From NCBI GenBank assembly GCA_019114465.1, contig DXFM01000015.1, positions 1-64,000 of the forward strand: a DNA stretch of 64,000 bases, given 5' to 3'. Origin of the DNA: Candidatus Lachnoclostridium avicola. Its GTDB lineage: Bacteria > Bacillota > Clostridia > Lachnospirales > Lachnospiraceae. The first letter of the stretch is position 1. The number at the start of each line of letters is the position of its first letter. Shown piece after piece: positions 9,351 to 17,613 of this stretch. Made by a program: the position numbers and the translations under genes. The notes below the pieces were generated by a model, which had not been told where the DNA came from, did not search any database, and saw only the letters and a list, made by a program, of their open reading frames with translations.

Positions 9351-10283
9351 ATGTTTACGTTAGATTGGTTTGCAAATTTTGGATTTTCGACGTTGCGTCT
9401 GTCTACTCCTCTGATCTTTGCCGCTCTGGCGGCTGTTATCAGCCAGAAGGCCGGAATGCTTAACATGGCTCTGGAAGGTATGATGCTTTCCGCGGCTCTG
9501 GGAGGCGTAGTATTTGCTGGAATGACGGGAAATGTGTGGATCGGCCTGCTGGGGGCAATCGTTGTCAGTGTGTTTGTGGGCTGGGTTATTGCATTTGCCA
9601 ACCTTTCCGGAAAGACAGACCTTTATCTGACCTGTATCGCTGTCAACCTGGCGGCGACCGGCGGCACCGTATTTGCCATGTACCTGATCACCGGCGAGAA
9701 GGCTACCACCTCCGCTGCCATTAGAGCTTACACGCTGCCGTCCATTACCATTCCGCTGATCAATAAGATTCCGCTGATCGGACCTATGATCTCCGGACAC
9801 AATATACTGACTTATTTCGCGTTTATCAGCGTATTTCTGGTATGGTTTTTCCTGTACAGAACGAGACTGGGTCTGAGAATGAGGGCTGTGGGAGAGAATC
9901 CCCAGGCTGCGTCCTCTGTAGGAATCAATGTTAAGAAGATCGGTTACATTTCTTTCTTATATGCCGGCGTGCTGTGCGGTTTCGGCGGCGCTTTCATGTC
10001 CATGGGCTGGGTCAGCTTCTTCATGAAGAACATGGTAAACGGCCGTGGTTACATCGGACTTTCCGCTATGAACATCGCGGAAGGAAATCCTGTGGGATCT
10101 GCCATTGCGGCAGTGTTCTTTGGATTCTCAGACGCTCTTGCGACGACTCTGAAGGGCCAGGGCGGTACCTTCCCCACAGAGTTCCTGGATATGATCCCCT
10201 ACGCGGCGACCATCATCGCCCTGGTAGTGATCAGCTCCATCCGTATGAGCCATCTGAGAAAGATTCAGCAGGGCGGAAAATAA
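9351..10283 (+). CDS. ABC transporter permease, nucleoside importer, second subunit
   Basis: A 310-residue permease paralogous to the preceding one, with about eight membrane segments. The typical motif MLNMALEGMMLSAALGG is near the N-terminus and LRMRAVGENPQAASSVGIN forms the coupling loop. AAGGAG at 9338-9343 places the start at 9351, two bases after the previous stop. An upstream in-frame start inside the preceding gene lacks a ribosome site. It would complete the nucleoside importer with the neighbouring ATPase and lipoprotein. Confidence 0.92.
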   Translation: MFTLDWFANFGFSTLRLSTPLIFAALAAVISQKAGMLNMALEGMMLSAALGGVVFAGMTGNVWIGLLGAIVVSVFVGWVIAFANLSGKTDLYLTCIAVNLAATGGTVFAMYLITGEKATTSAAIRAYTLPSITIPLINKIPLIGPMISGHNILTYFAFISVFLVWFFLYRTRLGLRMRAVGENPQAASSVGINVKKIGYISFLYAGVLCGFGGAFMSMGWVSFFMKNMVNGRGYIGLSAMNIAEGNPVGSAIAAVFFGFSDALATTLKGQGGTFPTEFLDMIPYAATIIALVVISSIRMSHLRKIQQGGK

Positions 10284-10306
10284 CAGGCATTTGGAGGTAT
10301 GAATAA

Positions 10307-11278
10307 ATGAGCGACAAGCGGAAAGTGGTCATTGACTGTGATCCGGGAATAGACGATTGTTTTGCGCTGATGCTGTGCATCAGACATCTGGATGTGGTTG
10401 GAATCGTAGCCGTGGGCGGAAACACCGGTCTGCAGTACACGGAGAGAAATGCCAGATACATGACAGAACTTACCGGACGGCCGGATATCCCGGTTTACGC
10501 GGGCTACGACATGCCCATGTTAAATAAGCTGGTGCGGGCCACAGAGGTGCACGGAAGCGGCGGCCTCGGAACGGTGGTAATTGAGGAGCCGAAAAAGCAG
10601 CTGGAGAAGCAGCACGGAGTGGATTACCTGATTGATACTTTTATGAATCATGACGATATTTCTCTGATTACGCTCGGACCTCTGACTAATGTGGCTCAGG
10701 CGATTTTAAAGGAGCCGGAGTTAAAGAAACGGATTCCGGAGATTCTCTGCATGGGAGGTTCTGCTTTTGTGGGAAATACTACGCCCACGGCGGAGTTTAA
10801 CATTTACGTGGACCCGGAGGCGGCTAAAATTGTGTTTGAGTCCGGCATCCCCATCCGTATGGTGGGACTGAATGTGACCAGACAGAACCGGATGACGCCG
10901 GATGACGTGGAGATTCTGAAAAAAATGGGAAATCCGGTGGCCGATTTTGCGGCCCAGATCCTGTCCTTCACGGCAGGGATGAACGGCCGGACCGGGCTGT
11001 GCGACGCCTGCGCCGTGTCCTGGCTGGTGGACCCGGACATTATCACAAAGAGTGCGATGGTCCATGTGGACGTGGAAACGAAAGGCGAGTTTACCAGAGG
11101 CATGACTGTGTGCGACTGGAGAGAGTATATGGGCAAGGATCCGAAAGAGGATATCGCCCATGAAAAGCAGTTCGTGCAGTGGAATCCCACTCCCAATGTG
11201 GAGGTGGCTCTGGAATTTAATGAAGAACGGTTCCGCCAGGTGCTGTTTGATACAATTGAGTCATACGGGAGGCAGTAA
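10307..11278 (+). CDS. Nucleoside hydrolase, second copy
   Basis: A 323-residue nucleoside hydrolase with the N-terminal calcium-binding signature VVIDCDPGIDDCFAL and the mid-protein block CMGGSAFVGNTTPTAEFNIYV. It diverges from the first copy in the signature (DPGIDDCF instead of DTGTDDAI) and at the C-terminus (CDACAVSWLVDPDI instead of MHDALALAAA). I infer that the two hydrolases split different nucleosides. GGAGG at 10292-10296 precedes the ATG. It lies directly after the importer genes and three bases before the TrpF-like gene, so the two are probably co-translated. Confidence 0.92.
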   Translation: MSDKRKVVIDCDPGIDDCFALMLCIRHLDVVGIVAVGGNTGLQYTERNARYMTELTGRPDIPVYAGYDMPMLNKLVRATEVHGSGGLGTVVIEEPKKQLEKQHGVDYLIDTFMNHDDISLITLGPLTNVAQAILKEPELKKRIPEILCMGGSAFVGNTTPTAEFNIYVDPEAAKIVFESGIPIRMVGLNVTRQNRMTPDDVEILKKMGNPVADFAAQILSFTAGMNGRTGLCDACAVSWLVDPDIITKSAMVHVDVETKGEFTRGMTVCDWREYMGKDPKEDIAHEKQFVQWNPTPNVEVALEFNEERFRQVLFDTIESYGRQ

Positions 11279-11281
11279 TTA

Positions 11282-11956
11282 ATGTTTACACAGATTTATT
11301 CCATTCAGACGGTGGAGGAAGCTCTCGGCTGCGTGGAGGCGGGTGCTGACCGCATCGGAGTGCTGGTGGGCACTCCGGGCGGGAAGTTTCCCTGCGCCAT
11401 CCATGAGGAAGAGGCGGAGAAGATTTTTGAGGCGCTGAAGGGCAAGGCAGTGCGGGTGCTGATCTCAGTGGCGGATAATGAGAGAGATATTCTGGATCAG
11501 ACGAAGCGTCTCCATCCCGATGTGCTCCACCTGTGCGCGAACTTTACAGGAAGTCTGGAGTTCCGGGAGAAAATGCGGCAGGAGATTCCGGACGTGCTTC
11601 TCATGGAAGCGGTGGGAATCGTGGATGAGAGCGCTGTGGAAGATGCGAAGGCGAAGGCTGAGTACGCTGATATTCTGATTCTGGACAGCGTTTCCAAGAC
11701 AGTGCCCGGTGTGGGAGCTGCGGGGGAGACCCACGACTGGAGCATTGACAAGGCGATCGTGGACGCTGTGAATATTCCGGTAATCCTGGCCGGGGGACTG
11801 GGACCGGACAATGTGGAGGATGCGATCCGCGCGGTTCATCCCGCCGGTGTGGATTCTCTGACAAAGACCAGCATTAAAGAAAACGGCATACTGGTGAGAA
11901 AGGACCTGGAGAAGGTAAGAGAATTCTGCACCAGGGCAAAGGCCATGGAGATGTAG
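11282..11956 (+). CDS. TrpF-like (phosphoribosylanthranilate isomerase fold) barrel protein, catalytic Cys missing
   Basis: A 224-residue TIM barrel. The C-terminal half matches the TrpF family: ILDSVSKTVPGVGAAGETHDW, then IPVILAGGLGPDNVEDAI and a closing HPAGVDSLTKTSI. TrpF converts phosphoribosyl-anthranilate in tryptophan synthesis using a Cys in an N-terminal KICG motif and an Asp. Here the Asp (ILDS) remains, but the N-terminus reads TQIYSIQT and has no Cys there. No other trp gene is near. The gene sits between a nucleoside hydrolase and a sugar kinase. I infer a different reaction on a ribosyl compound in nucleoside breakdown; the actual substrate is unknown. Confidence 0.75.
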   Translation: MFTQIYSIQTVEEALGCVEAGADRIGVLVGTPGGKFPCAIHEEEAEKIFEALKGKAVRVLISVADNERDILDQTKRLHPDVLHLCANFTGSLEFREKMRQEIPDVLLMEAVGIVDESAVEDAKAKAEYADILILDSVSKTVPGVGAAGETHDWSIDKAIVDAVNIPVILAGGLGPDNVEDAIRAVHPAGVDSLTKTSIKENGILVRKDLEKVREFCTRAKAMEM

Positions 11957-11959
11957 AAT

Positions 11960-12919
11960 ATGAGACGGATTTTGTGCATAGGAGATTTATGTGCGGATCT
12001 GATCATTCCTTATGGGGAGGCAAAAAGAAATCTGGCGCTGATCCGCCAGGGAATTATCGGAAGCAGCCAGGTAGAACTTCGGTCAGGGGGAACGGCAGGC
12101 AACACGGCGGCTGTCCTGGGAAAACTGGGGGAGCGCCCGGTTTTTGTGACGGATCTGTGCAGGGACCGGCTGGGAACATTTCTGAAGGGAGAGATGGAGA
12201 GATACGGCGTGGATATGTCCATGTCTCCCGCGGGAGAAAGGGGAGCAATGGTCTGCATTGCCGTGGTGGAGGAAAACGGCGACCGCACCATGTTCTCCTG
12301 GATTCCGCCCGGGGCCGGATATCCCACATTTTCGGCGGACAGCTTCCGCCCGGAGCTGTTTTTGACAGATTCCCTGATTTTTACCGGCGGGATGTCGCTG
12401 AACAATGACAGCTGCAGCATGAAGGCCGTGAGGGATTTTGTGGCGGAGATGAAGGAAAAGACCGATTCGCTGTTTGTATTTGATTTGAATACAAGAATCG
12501 AGACTTATGGCTTAAGTGAAGAGCGCCGGAAGTATTACGGGGAGATGATCCGTCTGGCGGATGTGGTGCTGGGTTCCGGAATTGAGGAATTCGGCCCGCT
12601 GACGGGAAAGGATACGCTGGGAGAGGCGGCGGCTTCCATGGCATCGGAAAATCGCTGCGTGATTGCCAGGGACGGGAAAAATCCGGTGATGATCGTGGAA
12701 AAAGGCAGAACGGATTTTGTGGAAACGGAGCAGGTGTCTGTGGTGAGTACGGTAGGCGCGGGAGATACCTTCAACGGGGCGTTTCTCAGCGCTTATAACC
12801 GGGGGTATTCCCTGAAAGACTGCGTGAAGTTTGCCAACGAGACAGCCGGATACATGATCAGTCATCCCGGGCATCTGGAGATTCCTGAAGACAGAGCGGC
12901 GCGTTTGAAAAAGTTTTGA
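11960..12919 (+). CDS. PfkB-family sugar kinase
   Basis: A 319-residue kinase of the ribokinase/PfkB family. The N-terminal motif is GDLCADLIIPYG. A sugar-binding glycine stretch RSGGTAGNTAAVLGKLGE follows, then the catalytic signature VSTVGAGDTFNGAFLSAYN near the C-terminus, whose Asp is the general base. These enzymes phosphorylate ribose, fructose, nucleosides or related sugars with ATP. Three bases separate it from the TrpF-like gene. In this operon it most likely phosphorylates the ribose released by the hydrolases, or a product of the TrpF-like protein. Substrate assignment is inference. Confidence 0.88.
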   Translation: MRRILCIGDLCADLIIPYGEAKRNLALIRQGIIGSSQVELRSGGTAGNTAAVLGKLGERPVFVTDLCRDRLGTFLKGEMERYGVDMSMSPAGERGAMVCIAVVEENGDRTMFSWIPPGAGYPTFSADSFRPELFLTDSLIFTGGMSLNNDSCSMKAVRDFVAEMKEKTDSLFVFDLNTRIETYGLSEERRKYYGEMIRLADVVLGSGIEEFGPLTGKDTLGEAAASMASENRCVIARDGKNPVMIVEKGRTDFVETEQVSVVSTVGAGDTFNGAFLSAYNRGYSLKDCVKFANETAGYMISHPGHLEIPEDRAARLKKF

Positions 12920-12939
12920 AAAAGGGGAGCTGGAAACAT

Positions 12940-13587
12940 ATGGGAATGCGGACAGAAGAGCTGGAACTGTGCCGGGAGAAGGCACAGAAGATCGTAGATG
13001 GTCTTAAAAAGAGAAATATAGAAGGTTTTTACTGCCGTGATAAGGAAGAAGCCCTGAAGGTGGTCATGGACATGGTTCCGGACGGCGCGTCGGTGGGATG
13101 GGGAGGCTCAGTGACGCTGGAGCAGATCGGACTATTTGACAGACTGAGAGAGAAAAACTGTGTGATGCTGGATCTGAAGGAAGGTGGGAAAGATCCGGCG
13201 GAGACGGACAGAATCTATCAGCAGTCAGTGGGAGCTGATTTCTTTTTCATGAGCACCAACGGAATCACAGAGAACGGGGAGCTGGTCAATATTGACGGAG
13301 CCGGCACCAGGCTGGGCCGGATGATCCACGGTCCGAAGCATGTGATCATCATTGCCGGAATCAACAAGATTTCCAAGGATATTGAGACGGCCATTGACCG
13401 GATTCAGAATGAGGTTTGTCCCATACTGGCAGTGAGAACAGGAAGAAACACGGCCTGCGGCAACCTGGGCCGGTGCGGCAACTGCTTTACGCCGGATTCC
13501 ATGTGCTGTGAGATCGTGATTACCAGAAAATCCAGGCAGGACGGCCGGATGAAGCTGGTTTTAGTGGGGGAAGAACTGGGTTATTAA
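12940..13587 (+). CDS. LUD-domain (LutC/YkgG-type) protein
   Basis: A 215-residue protein of the LUD family, seen in lactate-utilisation subunits and many stand-alone proteins of anaerobes. Recognisable parts are VGWGGSVTLEQIGLFDRL, FFFMSTNGITENGELVNIDG and the Cys-rich CGNLGRCGNCFTPDSMCCE near the C-terminus. I use the ATG at 12940, about 11 bases after AAGGGGAG. A TTG overlapping the kinase stop is an alternative. No LutA or LutB partner is present, so a lactate role is not supported. As the last gene of the nucleoside operon it may handle a phosphosugar or redox step, which is unknown. Confidence 0.85.
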   Translation: MGMRTEELELCREKAQKIVDGLKKRNIEGFYCRDKEEALKVVMDMVPDGASVGWGGSVTLEQIGLFDRLREKNCVMLDLKEGGKDPAETDRIYQQSVGADFFFMSTNGITENGELVNIDGAGTRLGRMIHGPKHVIIIAGINKISKDIETAIDRIQNEVCPILAVRTGRNTACGNLGRCGNCFTPDSMCCEIVITRKSRQDGRMKLVLVGEELGY

Positions 13588-13607
13588 ATAAAATGTACGT
13601 GAAAGAA

Positions 13608-13635
13608 AGAGTTCCGCTTGCGGGGCTCTTTTTTT
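13608..13635 (+). terminator. Terminator of the nucleoside operon
   Basis: AGAGTTCCG and CGGGGCTCT form a 9-bp stem with two G-U pairs and a CTTG loop, followed by a run of seven T. It lies 20 bases after the LUD-gene stop. Confidence 0.88.
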
Positions 13636-13705
13636 CGTGCTAGTATCGTATGGGAATTTATCAAAATTTTATCAAACCAGAAAATGTTTAGGGAGGAATC
13701 ATAAG

Positions 13706-14614
13706 GTGTTTGATATTATTGTGAAGGCTGCCGGTTTTGTGTTTATCATAATCCTGGGAATGTTCAGCCGGAGGATCGGGCTGCTGAAGAAAGAAGACAG
13801 CCGCATTTTGTCGAAGATCATTGTCACTTTCACACTGCCATGTGCCCTGATTTCCGGATTTGGAGGAATTACATTCAGCGCTCTGACGTTCATAACTTTG
13901 CTGCTGGGGTTTCTGTGTGATATGTTTTTGATGATGACTGGGAAGTTTTTAGCCAGAAATCAATCTCCGTCAGAACGGGCCAATGCTATGATCTGTACCA
14001 GCGGATATAATATCGGAGCTTTTGTAGTTCCATTTTGCCAGAGCTTTTTTTCTCCGGAGATCCTCAGCTATATTATTATGTTTGATATTGGCAATAGTAC
14101 CATGTGCCTGGGAGGTTCCTGTGCCATAGCCAGATTTGAGGTGGATAAGAGCAGCAAATTTTCTGCCATGGCCATTGTAAAGAAACTGAGCCGGAGCGTG
14201 AGCTTTGACGTCTACATTTTTCTGATTCTGATTTCTCTGTTCAATCTGAAAATACCGGATCCCTGCATGACCATCATCTCCATGATCGGGCAGGCCAATG
14301 TATTTGTTATTATGTTTATGATTGGAATGCAGATTGAGCTGTCCTTTTCTCTCCGCTCACTTTCTTCTATTTCGAAGATTATTTTTGTCCGCTATGGATT
14401 TGCCATCCTGTTCGCGGTTATTGTCCAAATGCTGCCCATTGATCCCGCCTGCAAGACGGCTCTGACGGTGGTGGTATTTGCGCCCCTCTCTGCGGTTACT
14501 ACGGTGTTCAGCCAGGAGCTGGGCTGCGATACCAATGTGGCTGCCCTGGCCGGATCTCTGTCCATGCCCATATCGGTGTGTGCGTTTGTGGTGCTGCTGA
14601 TTTTCCTGGCGTGA
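13706..14614 (+). CDS. AEC-family transporter (auxin efflux carrier/malate permease type)
   Basis: A 302-residue membrane protein with about ten hydrophobic segments. It has typical family features: an N-terminal FIIILGMFSRRIGLLKKEDS and a C-terminal SMPISVCAFVVLLIF. AEC proteins move organic acids or amino acid derivatives. The start is GTG at 13706, chosen because AGGGAGG at 13690-13696 lies nine bases upstream. A GTG 23 codons earlier falls inside the previous terminator region. The gene appears to be transcribed alone and is followed by a terminator. The substrate cannot be inferred from the neighbours. Confidence 0.85.
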   Translation: MFDIIVKAAGFVFIIILGMFSRRIGLLKKEDSRILSKIIVTFTLPCALISGFGGITFSALTFITLLLGFLCDMFLMMTGKFLARNQSPSERANAMICTSGYNIGAFVVPFCQSFFSPEILSYIIMFDIGNSTMCLGGSCAIARFEVDKSSKFSAMAIVKKLSRSVSFDVYIFLILISLFNLKIPDPCMTIISMIGQANVFVIMFMIGMQIELSFSLRSLSSISKIIFVRYGFAILFAVIVQMLPIDPACKTALTVVVFAPLSAVTTVFSQELGCDTNVAALAGSLSMPISVCAFVVLLIFLA

Positions 14615-14658
14615 GGCTGGGGCGTGGGTTTTATTGAGATGACAGAAATGTAATTGTG

Positions 14659-14698
14659 AAAAACCTGCTGGAAGCGATGAGACTCCGGCAGGTTTTTT
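14659..14698. terminator. Terminator after the AEC transporter
   Basis: AAAAACCTGC pairs with GCAGGTTTTT across an 18-base loop, with T-runs on both strands, so it can work in both directions for the convergent genes. Confidence 0.8.
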
Positions 14699-14700
14699 AC

Positions 14701-14797
14701 GCGATACGCCCGGCAAGCGGCCGCCATGCTTGCATGGGCGGACATTTGGCGGGCGTATCGCGAATCGGATAGAGGAAAGGATTTTCCCTATCCGATT
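14701..14797. repeat. Two adjacent stem-loops in the convergent gap
   Basis: GCGATACGCCCG at 14701-14712 is repeated in inverse at 14750-14761. The 37 bases between hold a second nested dyad (CCGCC...GGCGG). Directly after it AATCGGATAG at 14763-14772 pairs with CTATCCGATT at 14788-14797. Neither is followed by a T-run. They could be mRNA 3'-end stabilisers or a small repeated element. Confidence 0.6.
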
Positions 14798-14807
14798 TTC
14801 CGGACTC

Positions 14808-15506
14808 TCATGATTTCCGGAATTCCATGAATAAAAACAGCGGAAACTCTGCAGATTTTTTGCTTCCGTCGTAAGACGGCGGTTCATCCATGGAGGAGAG
14901 GCGCAGGCCGCAGGAGAGCGCCCCATTGACGTAGGTGGAAAGGGGACGGTGGTAGTGTCTGGTTTCTCCCCAGAAACGGTTGCTGAAGCTGTATTGGGAA
15001 AGGTAGCGTTCCAGTTTTTTATATCGGAGAAAACCATTTTCATCGGCTATCCAGGGGGCGTCGTAAAATGCCGGATGAACGATGGACATATAGAACAGCC
15101 CGCCGTTTTTCAGAATTCTGGCGATTTCTGAGAATGATTCTGAGAGATTTTCAATATCCATCAGGACCTGATTACAGAAGACCATATGAAAGGAAGAATT
15201 CTTGTAGGGAAGAGGTTCGCCTAAAATGGCCGAATCAAACCGACAGAGGGGATAGGCGTTTCGGGCCTCGGTGATCATGGCCTCCGAACCGTCACAGCCG
15301 ATGGTATGGGCGCCGTGGGAGCGGAAATATTCTGTGTACCATCCGGGGCCGCAGCCCAGGTCTAGAACGGATTCACCGTGAAAGCAGGGAAAACGGCTGC
15401 ATACAATATCCTTATTTAGCTTGGAAAATTCAGAATCATCCTGGGAGGCAGCATAGGCTTTGGCGGCGCAGTTCCATAATAAAAGTTCATCAGAGTTTTT
15501 TTTCAT
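14808..15506 (-). CDS. Class I SAM-dependent methyltransferase
   Basis: A 232-residue cytoplasmic methyltransferase. Motif I is VLDLGCGPGWYTEYF, the SAM-binding loop. Motif II is an acidic GCDGSEAMI that would contact the ribose of SAM, and a later block reads ILKNGGLFYMSIVHPAF. The substrate-binding part is not diagnostic. The start overlaps the 3' end of the broken LysR gene by 17 bases, so the two were probably one transcript. Its substrate is unknown; the family covers small molecules, quinones and proteins. Confidence 0.88.
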   Translation of the reverse strand: MKKNSDELLLWNCAAKAYAASQDDSEFSKLNKDIVCSRFPCFHGESVLDLGCGPGWYTEYFRSHGAHTIGCDGSEAMITEARNAYPLCRFDSAILGEPLPYKNSSFHMVFCNQVLMDIENLSESFSEIARILKNGGLFYMSIVHPAFYDAPWIADENGFLRYKKLERYLSQYSFSNRFWGETRHYHRPLSTYVNGALSCGLRLSSMDEPPSYDGSKKSAEFPLFLFMEFRKS

Positions 15507-16431
15507 AATTCATATCCTCCTCTGTCCTGAGATGATTGTTGTTAGGCGCAGGCCGCCCATAAAAGTCCTGGAGAAGCCGCAGGAGTTCCTGGCCGCAGCT
15601 GCTTAGGGGAGAGGACCTGGGATAGGCAAATACGGTTTCAAATTTCCAGGGCGGATTGAGGGGAACAGACCGGTAGTTAAACTGAGATTCCTCGAGAAGT
15701 CCGGCCGGGAGCAGGGAAATGCCGGCGCCGTTTGAAACCATATGGGCCACGGTGCGGATCTTGTCAACGTGGTACAGAACCTGGGGCACAAAACGGAAAC
15801 TGTTCAGTACCTGCTGCTGGCTGTCTCCCAGCTCAGACTGGGGACTTCCCAGGATAAAGGGCTCATCCTGGCATTCATCCAGGGACACAGACGGCCTGGA
15901 GGCCAGAGGATGATCTGGGGGAACAGCGATGGCATATTCCTGATGAATGAGCACGGTGCTGTCCAGTTCCGGGGGAAGAGCCGCTGTAATGTCAAAAATT
16001 CCGGCATCTGCCATGTCCTGAAGCAGGTAGGAGAGGGCGATGTCAGAGGTTCCTGTGAGCAGGGAGACGGCAGTATAGGGGTACTGCTCTCTCAGCTGAG
16101 GAAGGATGGAATTGTTGAGGATGGACTTTGTCCGCTCTGTGGAAATAATTCTCAGACAGCTCTGCTTTGCGTCCCGCAGGGCGCTGATTTTCTTTAGAGT
16201 CTGCTGTTCCACCCTTAAAATAGCGTGGGCATTGTTGAGATAAACCTTCCCGTAGTCGGTAAGTTCCACGTGACGGCCGGTGCGGGTAAACAGGGGCACG
16301 CCCAGCTGCTTTTCCAGCTGCTGGATGTGCTAGGAGAGGGCCGGCTGGGAGATATAGCATCGCTCCGCCGCCCGGGAGATATTCTGTTCTTCCGCAGCTG
16401 CGATAAAGTATTCCAGTATTTTCGTATTCAT
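15490..16431 (-). pseudogene. LysR-family regulator interrupted by an in-frame amber codon
   Basis: From an ATG at 16431 the frame reads a normal LysR N-terminus (MNTKILEYFIAAAEEQ), then ISQPALS, then TAG at 16332-16330 (codon 34), then HIQQLEKQLGVPLFTRTGR and the rest of a complete effector domain. Without the stop it would be 313 residues, the usual length. The stop falls inside the recognition helix of the helix-turn-helix and replaces a residue that is often Arg or Gln (CAG to TAG is one change). Translation from internal codons would give a protein without DNA-binding domain. It is either a recent pseudogene, a sequencing error or a suppressed stop. The methyltransferase gene downstream overlaps its end. 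Confidence 0.88.
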
Positions 16432-16453
16432 AAAATCTCCTGTCTGCTGTGGT

Positions 16454-17422
16454 TTAGCTGAATTCCCGGATCAGTTCTTCCATAAAACGGTTGGTTCTCG
16501 GGGTGTAGACGGCGTCCTGCTTTAAAAACTGGTAATGCAGAAATGCCGCGTAGCGCTCGATTTCCGTGGGCTGGTGGACGGCGGAAAAAAGTCCGGCGGC
16601 CAGATAATACGGAAGAAAGGAGGTGAAGTAGACCATATCCGGAATTTTCCGGGCAGTCATATTCAGGATGAAACCGGCGTACAGGCCGGAGGAGAGCATG
16701 CCGCTGATGGTCGCCGTGTTGTCAGACCGGAAGGTGGTAATGGGGGAAAAGCCCTCCTTTTGGAAGAACTGGTCGATCAGCTGCCCGGAAAAGGTATTGG
16801 GGCCGTAGAGGACAAAGGGAATATCCGTGATTGTGAGAAACTGATCCCGGGACATGCGGGCAGGTCTGGAAAAATCGGTACTGCCGTATTTTGCCATGGG
16901 ATGGTGGACGGGGAGAGCAAAAAGCAGGCTGGAAATACCGAAAATGGGGGCCTGAACCATGGGCATCAGCTCCGGCTGATAGTAATTCAGACAGAGAGAC
17001 ACTTCTCCATTGTGGAGAGCCTGCAGCTGGCCGTAAGAATAGGACTCTTTAAGGTTCAGATCCAGACTGGGATAGCGGCGGATCAGGCGGGGGTACATGT
17101 AGGCGATGGCGGTGCCTCCGTGGTGAGGAGTCATCCCGATACTGAGATACTGGCGCTCGGAACCGGACATCTGGCTGAAAGTATGAAGGGTCTCCGACTG
17201 GATATCCAGTATTTTCCGGGCACCTTCCAGATAGATGGCCCCGGCCTGGGTGAGGGCGTACCTGTGGTTCAGACGGTAGAACAGAGGAGTTCCCAGTTCC
17301 TGCTCCGTTTTTGCCAGATAGCGGCTTAAAACCGGCTGGGAAATTTTCAGCTTTCTGGCAGCGGCGGACAGACTGCCGGATTCGGCGATGGCGGACAGAT
17401 AGGCCAGATGTTTGGTATTCAA
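16454..17422 (-). CDS. LysR-family transcriptional regulator
   Basis: A 322-residue regulator. The N-terminal winged helix (MNTKHLAYLSAIAESGSLS, then LKISQPVLSRYLAKTEQELG) binds DNA, and the effector domain spans about residues 90-300. It is divergent from the SLC13 transporter and esterase, so it probably controls that operon in response to the transported compound. It lies next to a second, broken LysR gene with a related N-terminus on the same strand. Directly repeated ATGCTTTTT motifs in the divergent gap are possible binding sites. The ligand is not known. Confidence 0.9.
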   Translation of the reverse strand: MNTKHLAYLSAIAESGSLSAAARKLKISQPVLSRYLAKTEQELGTPLFYRLNHRYALTQAGAIYLEGARKILDIQSETLHTFSQMSGSERQYLSIGMTPHHGGTAIAYMYPRLIRRYPSLDLNLKESYSYGQLQALHNGEVSLCLNYYQPELMPMVQAPIFGISSLLFALPVHHPMAKYGSTDFSRPARMSRDQFLTITDIPFVLYGPNTFSGQLIDQFFQKEGFSPITTFRSDNTATISGMLSSGLYAGFILNMTARKIPDMVYFTSFLPYYLAAGLFSAVHQPTEIERYAAFLHYQFLKQDAVYTPRTNRFMEELIREFS

Positions 17423-17441
17423 AAAATCACCTCACAAATCT

Positions 17442-17473
17442 ATGCTTTTTACTTATAATTTATATGCTTTTTT
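17442..17473. promoter_or_regulatory. Direct ATGCTTTTT repeats, candidate LysR sites
   Basis: ATGCTTTTT occurs at 17442-17450 and again at 17463-17471. The starts are 21 bases apart, two helical turns, in the gap between the LysR gene and the SLC13 gene. Confidence 0.35.
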
Positions 17474-17478
17474 TGTCT

Positions 17479-17508
17479 TTGTCAACGGACGAAAAAGGTG
17501 TTTATAAT
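17479..17508 (+). promoter_or_regulatory. Promoter of the SLC13-esterase operon
   Basis: TTGTCA at 17479-17484 and TATAAT at 17503-17508 are 18 bases apart. This leaves a leader of about 100 bases before the SLC13 start. Confidence 0.6.
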
Positions 17509-17613
17509 GAAAATATCAAGAGTATTCTTAAATTGTGCGCATAGAGGATGAATACAGGAGAAAAGACAACTATGCCTTTTTTTGATGGGGCATTCTGTTA
17601 AAGGAGATGTACT

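Noticed and set aside
8366-9601. A 411-codon minus-strand frame opposite the nucleoside permease genes
   Set aside because: It is antisense to two permeases, rich in His, Asn and Gln, and has no plausible start signal.
11282-11956. A true tryptophan-pathway TrpF
   Set aside because: The catalytic Cys is absent and no trp genes are near, so the symbol trpF was not assigned.
15490-16299. A shorter intact regulator starting at an internal codon
   Set aside because: It would lack the helix-turn-helix, and the missing part is present upstream, interrupted only by the amber codon.
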